Origin: Nitrosomonadales bacterium
Lineage (GTDB): Bacteria; Pseudomonadota; Gammaproteobacteria; Burkholderiales; Gallionellaceae
Assembly (NCBI GenBank): GCA_023259065.1
Contig: JAHFQY010000018.1
Location: forward strand, 1-49,944
DNA length: 49,944 nt
Direction: 5' to 3'
Made by a program: the position numbers and the translations under genes. This document shows positions 43,572 through 49,944 of the stretch, one piece after another. How positions within the stretch are numbered: the first letter of the stretch is position 1; every line of letters begins with the position of its first letter. The notes beneath the pieces are model-generated. The model was not told the origin of the DNA, did not search any database, and saw only the letters and a program-made list of their open reading frames with translations.

Positions 43572-45110
43572 ATGCGCATTGCCCCCCTCATCATTGATTA
43601 CCTCCTCAAGCAAAGCAATTTAAGACTGTGGCTGTATGCCCTGACCATTTCGATGGTGATGGCCGAAGTGATTACCTGTTGCATGGGAAGGATGCTGCAT
43701 GGGGAAATTACCTATGATTATTTATTGACAGGTTTTGTCGTCTCAATGTTGGTGGGAGGCATGGTTTCTGCGGCACTGGTCGGTTTTCTCGGGCGGGTGC
43801 GCAACGATGCAAAAAATTTCCGCGAGATGAGCAAGCAGCTTGCGCGAAGCGAGGAGCGCGCCAGGCAGGCAATCGAGGCGTCGAATGCGGCTTTGTGGGA
43901 CTTTGACCTGACCAGTGGAAGCGTGTATTTGTCGGAGGGCTGGTCGCCGTTTCTTAGTGGCAAGTTGAAGCCGACGCAGACCACATTCGAGGAGCTAAGC
44001 CAGCTGGTGCCCGAGGAAGAAAGGCCGATGCTGAAGGAAGCGATTCTAACGGCCCTGAAAGGCGAGGTAACATCCAGGTACCAGGTGACACACCGGGTAA
44101 GAAAGCCGGATGGCAGCTATATCTGGGTGCGCAGCGAGGGGCAGGTTACAGAGCGCGACCGCAATGGCTGGGCGCTGCGCATGGTGGGTATCAATCGTGA
44201 TATCACCGAGCTCAAGCAGGCTGAAGACAGGATCAAGCAGCAAATCGAGGAGATCACGCAGGCCAACACCCGTTTGCTGCAGCTCAATAGGCAACTGGAG
44301 CAGGCGCAGGATCAGTTGATCCAGTCGGAAAAAATGGCTTCCATCGGCCACTTTGCCGCGGGTGTGGCGCAAGAAATCAACAAGCCCGTCGCTTGTGTAA
44401 ATTCGAATTTCAGCACCCTGAATAAATATTTGTCCAGCCTGATAGTCCTGCTGAACAAATATGAAGCGGCTGAGCCGCTGATGACCTGCCATGACCAGGA
44501 GCTGGATGAGCTGCAACAGTTCAAGAAGAAAATCAATGTTCAGTATGTCCGCAGGGATACGGTGGCATTGCTGGCAGAATCTCAAGCGGAGCTGGACAGG
44601 GTGAGGCAGATTGTGCTCGACCTGGACGCTTTTTCCCGCACGGGAAGCCAGGAAAAGTGGGCCTGGGTAGACATCCAGCAATTGCTGGTGGGCACGCTGA
44701 ACCTGGTGTGGAACGAGCTGAAATACAAGTGTGAGGTCAGGAAAATATACGCTACGCTGCCCAAGGTTTATTGCCTGCCTTCGCGCATCAACCAGGTGTT
44801 CATGAATCTGCTATTGAATGCCGCCCAGGCCATCAAGGAGCGCGGAGTCATCACCCTTGGTACCGGCCAGGAGGGCAATCAAATCTGGGTTGAAATCACC
44901 GACACAGGCGAGGGCATAGCCGCGCAGAATATGTCGCGGATATTTGACCCGTTTTTTACCACCAAGCCTGTGGGTAACGGTACCGGCCTGGGGCTGGCGG
45001 TGTCCTACAGCATTGTTGAAAAGCACGGCGGTCGTATCGAGGTCGCCAGTGAAGTTGGCACAGGCACGACGATGCGTGTATGGCTGCCGATCAAACTTGA
45101 TAACAGCTAA
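43572..45110 (+). CDS. Histidine-kinase-like membrane protein lacking the phospho-acceptor His
   Basis: About 512 residues from the start at 43572; the frame is open to 43389 and Met at 43473 is an alternative. It has two N-terminal membrane segments, a PAS/PAC domain (about 110-225), a coiled-coil (about 220-255), then a kinase core. The dimerisation helix reads MASIGHFAAGVAQEINKPV: the usual His of A-H-E-I-N-x-P is Gln267, and His260 sits where relatives have Gln. The ATP-binding domain is intact: N-box NQVFMNLLLNAAQAI, DTGEGI, and DPFFTTKPVGNGTGLGLAV. No response regulator gene is adjacent. It may be a degenerate or regulatory kinase, or may use another His. Confidence 0.85.
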   Translation: MRIAPLIIDYLLKQSNLRLWLYALTISMVMAEVITCCMGRMLHGEITYDYLLTGFVVSMLVGGMVSAALVGFLGRVRNDAKNFREMSKQLARSEERARQAIEASNAALWDFDLTSGSVYLSEGWSPFLSGKLKPTQTTFEELSQLVPEEERPMLKEAILTALKGEVTSRYQVTHRVRKPDGSYIWVRSEGQVTERDRNGWALRMVGINRDITELKQAEDRIKQQIEEITQANTRLLQLNRQLEQAQDQLIQSEKMASIGHFAAGVAQEINKPVACVNSNFSTLNKYLSSLIVLLNKYEAAEPLMTCHDQELDELQQFKKKINVQYVRRDTVALLAESQAELDRVRQIVLDLDAFSRTGSQEKWAWVDIQQLLVGTLNLVWNELKYKCEVRKIYATLPKVYCLPSRINQVFMNLLLNAAQAIKERGVITLGTGQEGNQIWVEITDTGEGIAAQNMSRIFDPFFTTKPVGNGTGLGLAVSYSIVEKHGGRIEVASEVGTGTTMRVWLPIKLDNS

Positions 45111-45130
45111 TCCTTGCTGCTTCTGCAGCC

Positions 45131-46342
45131 ATGACGAAATTCTTCAGTATGAAATCACCAGTAATCATTAGCTGCGACATTTTCTGTGCTGTAGTGGATA
45201 ACTACGGGGATATCGGCGTGTGCTGGCGTCTGGCGAAGCAGCTGGCGCATGAGCATGGCGTCGCTGTGCGCCTGTGGGTGGACGATCTGGCCAGCTTCCG
45301 CAAGCTGTGCCCGCAAGTCGATGCGGATATCCCCAGCCAGCACTGGCGCGGGGTGGAAATCAGGCCGTGGAATGCAGCCTTTCCCGAGGTCGAGCCTGCA
45401 CAAATCGTTATCGAAGCCTTCGCCTGCGATTTGCCCGAACGCTATGTGGCGGCGATGGCGGCGCAAGCGCACAAGCCGCTGTGGCTGAACCTTGAGTACC
45501 TTAGTGCCGAAGACTGGGTGGCCGGCTGCCACGTCTTGCCATCGCCGCACCCGCGCCTGCCACTGCTCAAGTATTTCTTCTTTCCCGGCTTCACCAGGGA
45601 TACCGGCGGCTTGCTGCTGGAGCGGGATTTGCTGGCGCGGCGCGATGCCTTTCTGGCTGACCCGGCGGCACAGGAAAAATATTGGCAGGCGCTGGCTGTG
45701 CCTGCACGCCAGCCAGGCGAAGTGCGTGTGTCGCTGTTCAGTTACGAAAATCCGGCCATACCCGGCTTGTTGGCCAACTGGGCTGCGGGCGCGCAGCCGG
45801 TGACCTGCCTGGTGCCAGAAGGTCGAGCGCTGCCGCAAGTGGCGGAATTTCTGGGCAGGCCACAACTGGTGGCAGGCGACGTGGTGCTGCAGGGCAGGCT
45901 GCGTGTGCAGGTGCTGCCGTTTGTGGAACAGGAGTATTACGACGAACTGTTGTGGGCCTGCGACTGCAATTTTGTGCGCGGCGAGGATTCCTTCGTGCGG
46001 GCGCAGTGGGCGGGCAAGCCTTTTGTCTGGCACATCTATCCGCAACACGACGGGGTGCACATGAAGAAATTGCATGCTTTTCTGGATATTTACTGTGCCG
46101 GCTTGGCGCAAGCCTGCGCACAAGACGTGTGCGCCCTATGGGACGCGTGGAATATTGATGATGCGGCCAGTCAGGCCGATTTTGCCAGCTCAGGGCAGGC
46201 ATGGAACCATTTTTGGATGCATCAGTCTATGCTGCGGCAACACAGTAGCGACTGGTCCCGACATTTGTCAGGAAATAATCTTGCATTGAATTTGCTGGAT
46301 TTTTCGCGCAGAGTTGGTAAAATCGCCGCTTTCGAAATTTAG
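45131..46342 (+). CDS. earP: EF-P arginine rhamnosyltransferase EarP
   Basis: A 403-residue EarP (DUF2331). It has the family start [20 protein letters not shown] with Asp23 and Asp27 as likely catalytic acids, and the C-terminal nucleotide-binding stretch [20 protein letters not shown]. It moves rhamnose from dTDP-rhamnose to Arg32 of EF-P. The efp gene follows in the usual order. Met at 45149 is an alternative start. It lies 20 bp after the kinase-like gene. Confidence 0.96.
   Translation: MTKFFSMKSPVIISCDIFCAVVDNYGDIGVCWRLAKQLAHEHGVAVRLWVDDLASFRKLCPQVDADIPSQHWRGVEIRPWNAAFPEVEPAQIVIEAFACDLPERYVAAMAAQAHKPLWLNLEYLSAEDWVAGCHVLPSPHPRLPLLKYFFFPGFTRDTGGLLLERDLLARRDAFLADPAAQEKYWQALAVPARQPGEVRVSLFSYENPAIPGLLANWAAGAQPVTCLVPEGRALPQVAEFLGRPQLVAGDVVLQGRLRVQVLPFVEQEYYDELLWACDCNFVRGEDSFVRAQWAGKPFVWHIYPQHDGVHMKKLHAFLDIYCAGLAQACAQDVCALWDAWNIDDAASQADFASSGQAWNHFWMHQSMLRQHSSDWSRHLSGNNLALNLLDFSRRVGKIAAFEI
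46315..46323 (+). promoter_or_regulatory. Probable extended -10 promoter for efp
   Basis: TGGTAAAAT is an extended -10 element at the end of earP, 36 bp before the efp start. A -35 is weak. It may give efp transcription independent of earP. Confidence 0.4.
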
Positions 46343-46359
46343 CTTTAGGCAGAATACAG

Positions 46360-46920
46360 ATGAAAATCGCTCAAGAACTCCGCGCAGGCAACGTTGTAAT
46401 GGTCGGTAATGACCCACTGGTAATCCAGAAGGCTGAGTACAGCCGTTCCGGCCGCAGTGGTTCCGTGGTCAAGATGAAATTCAAGAACTTGCTGACCGAC
46501 GCGCCCAGTGAAAACATTTTCCGCGCCGACGACAAGTTTGAACAGGTCATGCTGGACCGCAAGGAATGCACTTATTCCTACTTCGCCGACCCCATGTATG
46601 TGTTCATGGACACGGACTACAACCAGTACGAAGTGGAAAAAGACAATCTCGGCGATGCCATCAACTACATCGAAGACGGCATGAACTGCGAAGTGGTGTT
46701 CTACAACGACAAGGCCATTTCGGTTGAACTGCCCAACACCATCGTGCGCGAAGTTATCTACACCGAGCCAGCCGTGCGCGGCGACACTTCCGGCAAGGTA
46801 ATGAAGCCAGCCAAGATCAATACCGGTTTTGAACTGCCAGTGGCCGCCTTTATCGACATCGGTGACAAGATCGAGATCGACACCCGCACCAATGAATTCA
46901 AGAAGCGCGTAACCGCCTAA
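46360..46920 (+). CDS. efp: Elongation factor P
   Basis: A 186-residue EF-P with three beta-barrel domains. It relieves ribosome stalling at polyproline. Arg32 lies at the tip loop in RSGRSG, the residue rhamnosylated by EarP in this branch; the next residues [13 protein letters not shown] are canonical. A rho-independent terminator follows at 46941. Length and sequence are typical. Confidence 0.98.
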   Translation: MKIAQELRAGNVVMVGNDPLVIQKAEYSRSGRSGSVVKMKFKNLLTDAPSENIFRADDKFEQVMLDRKECTYSYFADPMYVFMDTDYNQYEVEKDNLGDAINYIEDGMNCEVVFYNDKAISVELPNTIVREVIYTEPAVRGDTSGKVMKPAKINTGFELPVAAFIDIGDKIEIDTRTNEFKKRVTA

Positions 46921-46940
46921 GAATACGGGTTGTGGAATAG

Positions 46941-46966
46941 AAAAAGCCGCTGTTAAGCGGCTTTTT
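46941..46966 (+). terminator. Rho-independent terminator after efp
   Basis: AAAAAGCCGC and GCGGCTTTTT form a perfect 10-bp stem with a 6-base loop and a T run, 20 bp after the efp stop. It can act in both directions. Confidence 0.9.
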
Positions 46967-46980
46967 CTATTGGTGCTGTT

Positions 46981-47070
46981 GTCGGGTTACACTCGCAAGG
47001 AGTAGGCCGTGGTTGTAAGGGGCTGAAGCCCCAACAACACACGCTCCGCTAGGCTAACCCGACCTACAGG
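46981..47070. repeat. Palindromic repeat between efp and the mutarotase gene
   Basis: GTCGGGTTA (46981-46989) pairs with TAACCCGAC (47055-47063). Inside, GGGGCTGAAGCCCC is a small hairpin near 47019-47032, flanked by GTTGT/ACAAC. The GTCGGGTTA/TAACCCGACCTAC ends are typical of another REP family. Confidence 0.7.
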
Positions 47071-47078
47071 TTGCTGCG

Positions 47079-47984
47079 TTATTTCAACGCTTCCACACTG
47101 TAAACCACGGCCAGGCGATGCGTCTCGCCGGGAGCAACGCTAACCACGTTGTGGGCGGCATTGGCGCTTTCCACGCAGACCATGCCGCGGTGCCCGTCCT
47201 GGCCGAAGTCACCCATCTTGTCGGCTTTCTCGGTCCATGGGTTCCATACCACGGTGGAACGGCTGCCTTGCTTGGCGATGCGGATGGCGCGCTTAAGTCC
47301 GCGATCTTCAATCACGCAATCGGCTGTGGTGTCCACGTAGATGCGATCCACCTCGCTCTCGATCACGATGCCGTCCTTCTGCGTTCTGCGCGCGGGTTCT
47401 CCCACCTTGTCCAGATAGTCGCAGCCTTCCAGGCCGCGTATGGTCATTTGCGCCACATCGCTGATGTGGAAGTAGGTGTGCAGGGCTTCACCCAGGGTGA
47501 ATGCTTCCTTGCCGGTATTCTGTGTGACCAGTTCCACGCGCAGGTTTTTGCCCACGGTGATTTCCACTTTTGCCGTGCAAGGGTGCGGCCATTGTGCGCG
47601 GGTGGCATCGGTTTCAATCAAGCCCAGGCTGATAAAGGTTGCGCCGTCCGGAAGGGCCTTGCTTTCCAGCACTTCCCACATTACGGTGCGTGCGTAGCCG
47701 TGGCCGGGCAGCTTGGAGTCGGTGGCATGCGCACCAAACCATGGCCAGCAGATCGGCACGCCGCCGCGGATGGACTTGCCGGCGGCAAATTTTGCATATT
47801 TGGACAGCCAGATGACAGGTTCCTCGTCGTTGGGCTGGTAAGTCATCAGATGTGCACCCTGCAGGGCAATGCTGGCGCTGGCATGGGCGTTGTTGATTTG
47901 TGCCGCAATCAGGCCGCCGGCGATTTCACTGAAGATTAGGTTGTTGTTGATGCCAAAACGCTGGTTGAGATCTGCAAGAGTCAT
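47079..47984 (-). CDS. D-hexose-6-phosphate mutarotase (YeaD-like)
   Basis: A 301-residue aldose-1-epimerase-fold protein that interconverts alpha and beta hexose 6-phosphates. It has SIALQGAHLMTYQP, IRGGVPICWPWFGAH and LHTYFHISDV, all family motifs with the active His. The frame continues upstream to 48230, but the start at 47984 has AGGA and begins where the family does. It stands alone between efp and the divergent htpX. Confidence 0.92.
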   Translation of the reverse strand: MTLADLNQRFGINNNLIFSEIAGGLIAAQINNAHASASIALQGAHLMTYQPNDEEPVIWLSKYAKFAAGKSIRGGVPICWPWFGAHATDSKLPGHGYARTVMWEVLESKALPDGATFISLGLIETDATRAQWPHPCTAKVEITVGKNLRVELVTQNTGKEAFTLGEALHTYFHISDVAQMTIRGLEGCDYLDKVGEPARRTQKDGIVIESEVDRIYVDTTADCVIEDRGLKRAIRIAKQGSRSTVVWNPWTEKADKMGDFGQDGHRGMVCVESANAAHNVVSVAPGETHRLAVVYSVEALK

Positions 47985-48141
47985 GGTAATGTCCTGAATG
48001 GTGAAGCCGTTATTTTCGCTGCAAATTTGAATGTGTGCCATGAATTTTTTGCTACTTGAACTTTCAGCTTGAGCCCCCATCTTAGTTAGCGACAGATTTT
48101 GAGTGTTTTTACCCTGTAACTTTCGTTCGATGGAGAGAGTA

Positions 48142-49035
48142 ATGAAGCGAATATTCCTGTTTATCCTGACCAACCTGGCTGTGCTGCTGGTGATCAATAT
48201 CACGCTGCGCCTGCTGGGCGTGGATCGCATCCTGGATCAGAGCGGCGCCATCAAATTTGATGCCCTGCTGATCATGTCCATGGTAATTGGATTCTCTGGT
48301 TCCATTTTCTCCCTGTTGATTTCCAAATGGTCAGCCAAGCGCATGGTGGGAGCCGAGGTGATCACCAGCCCCATAGACCCGACCGAGCGCTGGCTGGTGG
48401 ACACGGTTACGCGCCAGGCACAGGCCGCTGGGATAGGCATGCCGGAAGTGGCTATCTATGATGCGCCTGACGTGAACGCTTTTGCCACCGGCTGGAACCG
48501 TAACAATGCGCTGGTGGCGGTGAGCACCGGGCTGTTGCACAGCATGAGCCGTGACGAGGCCGAAGCAGTGCTGGCACACGAAATCACCCATGTGGCCAAC
48601 GGCGACATGGTGACGCTGGCGCTGATACAGGGTGTGGTGAATACCTTTGTGATTTTCTTCGCCAAATTGTTCGGCATCCTGGTGGATCGCGTCCTGCTCA
48701 AGAATGACGGCCGCAACGGCCCCGGCATAGGCGCTTTCGTTGCAGAGATAGTGGCGCAGCTGGTGCTGGGCGTACTCGCCAGCATTATCGTCATGTGGTT
48801 CTCGCGCCAGCGCGAGTTCCGTGCCGATGCCGGTGGCGCCAACCTGGCCGGGCGCAACAAGATGATTGCCGCACTCGAGCGCCTCAAGGCTAACCACGAA
48901 CAGACAGTGTTGCCGGAAAAGATGGCGGCGTTCGGCATCTCGGGCGGCAAGGGATTCTCGCGCCTGTTTATGACTCATCCGCCGCTGGATGAGCGCATTG
49001 AGGCCTTGCGCTCTGGTCAGTTTCTGGCCGGCTGA
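48142..49035 (+). CDS. htpX: Membrane protease HtpX
   Basis: A 297-residue inner-membrane zinc metalloprotease. The active site is HEITH (146-150); four membrane segments are visible (4-22, 40-60, about 160-180, about 195-225). It degrades misfolded membrane proteins. The start at 48142 is preferred over an upstream extension because GGAGAGAG precedes it and it opens with the family start [15 protein letters not shown]. The HNH gene follows after 2 bp. Confidence 0.97.
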   Translation: MKRIFLFILTNLAVLLVINITLRLLGVDRILDQSGAIKFDALLIMSMVIGFSGSIFSLLISKWSAKRMVGAEVITSPIDPTERWLVDTVTRQAQAAGIGMPEVAIYDAPDVNAFATGWNRNNALVAVSTGLLHSMSRDEAEAVLAHEITHVANGDMVTLALIQGVVNTFVIFFAKLFGILVDRVLLKNDGRNGPGIGAFVAEIVAQLVLGVLASIIVMWFSRQREFRADAGGANLAGRNKMIAALERLKANHEQTVLPEKMAAFGISGGKGFSRLFMTHPPLDERIEALRSGQFLAG

Positions 49036-49037
49036 TC

Positions 49038-49415
49038 ATGGCCGGAAAAACTCCCGATAACGCCAGACTGGATCGCGTTGTCGCCGAAGCGCGGCGCAAC
49101 GCGGAACTGCGCGAACAAAGCTATCGTGAGCGCGCTCTCAAGTTGTATCCATGGGTGTGCGGGCGCTGCGCGCGCGAGTTTACCCGCGTCAATTTGCAGC
49201 AGCTGACGGTGCATCATCGCGATCATAACCATAGCAACAATCCAGTTGATGGCAGCAACTGGGAGTTGCTATGCATCTACTGCCATGAGAATGAACATGC
49301 CAGGCAGCTGGATGCGGCAGGGAGGGAGGATGCTCCGGGAAGCAAGGAGCTTAAATCCAGTGCGACATTTAATCCGTTTGCTGATCTCAAGTCTTTGCTG
49401 GGAAAAAAATCTTAA
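49038..49415 (+). CDS. HNH nuclease-like protein (YajD family)
   Basis: A 125-residue protein. The HNH core is VCGRCAREFTRVNLQQL, VHHRDHNHSNNPVDGSNWEL, then LCIYCHENEHAR: two CxxC pairs for zinc and the HH/H catalytic residues. The length and the N-terminal helix match YajD. It starts 2 bp after htpX and is probably co-translated with it. Whether it cuts DNA in vivo is not known. Confidence 0.92.
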   Translation: MAGKTPDNARLDRVVAEARRNAELREQSYRERALKLYPWVCGRCAREFTRVNLQQLTVHHRDHNHSNNPVDGSNWELLCIYCHENEHARQLDAAGREDAPGSKELKSSATFNPFADLKSLLGKKS

Positions 49416-49484
49416 GGGATTGCTGCCGCAGTTCATGGGTAGAGGTACTCAAGGTTTTGTCGGGGGCAGCCCGACAGCTGCTTA

Positions 49485-49508
49485 CTTTTCTTGCTTCGCC
49501 AAGAAAAG
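49485..49508 (+). repeat. Dispersed intergenic repeat, copy 2 (24-bp hairpin)
   Basis: The 24 bases are identical to the reverse complement of 146-169. The following stretch, to about 49640, keeps partial similarity with the first copy. No gene is supported here. Confidence 0.75.
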
Positions 49509-49920
49509 TAAGCAAAAGAAGGCGACCCCAGATCCGCCACCTCTTCGAGGTTCCCTGCGTTGCTCATCTGGTCAGGCGGCTGCGGAACTCGCACGATCCG
49601 CTGCGCGTCCACGTGCTCAAACAGTCCTCGCCGAAATCCCCTGACCAGCCTCCGCTACTCGGTGGCGGATAAGGGGAGGGTAATTCAAAAGCCAACCCGC
49701 AATAAATCCGACACACTGTGCACTCTGGGTTTGGGTACCCTTCTGTATCGCTTCGGTCGAGGAATAAAATTGGGAAGAAGGCGAGCACTGTTCGAGCTCC
49801 GCGGTGGGGCACGGTTTATGTGCCCCGCTAGGGCAATGGAATGGACACCTCCCACCTAAACGGCATCGTAATGTGCCAGACTGAAAGTCCAACCAATCAG
49901 TCAAAAGGAGGAGGTGTGAA
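49509..49920. other. Non-coding region before a transposase start
   Basis: This holds the rest of the dispersed repeat (to about 49640) and a hairpin GGGGCAC/GTGCCCC at 49806-49826. The stretch from about 49835 to 49920 (AATGGAATGGACACCTCCCA onward) probably belongs to the left end of an insertion sequence. AAAGGAGGAGG at 49904-49914 is a strong ribosome site. Confidence 0.5.
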
Positions 49921-49944
49921 ATGGATATTACCCGTATTGGCATT
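49921..49944 (+). CDS. Start of a probable IS110-family transposase (cut by window end)
   Basis: Only eight codons are visible (MDITRIGI). They match the usual start of IS110-family transposases (M-x-I-T-x-I-G-I/L then D-L/I-A-K-N), and a very strong ribosome site precedes the ATG. The call rests on this short stretch and on the upstream layout; it must be checked with sequence beyond the window. Confidence 0.5.

Noticed and set aside
49246-49644. 132-codon frame running through the dispersed repeat
   Set aside because: Its first part is out of frame with the HNH gene and the rest is repeat sequence known to be mis-called as proteins.

Overview
The window looks like chromosomal DNA of a betaproteobacterium, most likely in the Nitrosomonadales and possibly Gallionellaceae-like. 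This is inferred from moderately high G+C, the EarP/EF-P (Arg32) pair, GlpD, Hsp33, RadA and the general gene style; no rRNA or other decisive marker is present. Coding density is high and most genes are housekeeping or conserved hypothetical. I see no rRNA, tRNA or CRISPR array.

Layout. 0.2-3.4 kb: an AmmeMemoRadiSam operon on the minus strand (AmrB, AmrA, AmrS) with an alpha/beta hydrolase attached. 3.4-7.7 kb, minus strand: an ankyrin protein, a small paralogue of its N-terminal domain, a DinG/YoaA-type helicase and a PilZ protein. 7.9-11.5 kb, plus strand: a lipoprotein, Hsp33, a class II glutamine amidotransferase and an aldo/keto reductase. 11.5-17.0 kb: a defence-like insertion with an unknown helical protein, an OLD-type ATPase with a TOPRIM-like tail, and a Fic protein with an AbiEi-like N-terminus. 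The promoter of the Fic gene carries four direct repeats about 23 bp apart. 17.0-21.3 kb: an FAD oxidoreductase; a RAYT transposase flanked by perfect 32-bp inverted REP repeats that appears to have cut off an antitoxin gene; then radA. 21.4-26.7 kb: a MHYT-PAS-PAS-GGDEF-EAL protein and several small envelope or unknown proteins.

26.7-31.9 kb, minus strand: a glycerol / glycerophosphodiester catabolic cluster (alpha/beta hydrolase, GDPD, GlpD, FGGY kinase). 32.1-34.1 kb: four small plus-strand genes including a DUF3530 hydrolase. 34.2-35.5 kb: a lone protein with a PD-(D/E)XK-like motif. 35.8-38.8 kb: an anaerobic ribonucleotide reductase operon in which the glycyl-radical loop is on a separate 64-residue protein, with NrdR-like palindromes upstream. 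39.1-43.5 kb: a MacAB-like ABC system with two permeases, followed by a histidine-kinase-like protein whose phospho-acceptor His is replaced by Gln. 45.1-46.9 kb: earP-efp. 47.1-49.4 kb: a hexose-6-phosphate mutarotase, HtpX and an HNH protein. The last bases appear to be the start of an IS110-family transposase.

Palindromic repeats of at least six families sit between genes. A 24-bp hairpin occurs near both ends of the window in opposite orientation. The strongest candidates for a second look are the split class III RNR, the OLD + AbiEi-Fic island with its repeat array, the RAYT insertion into an antitoxin gene, and the Gln-substituted kinase.
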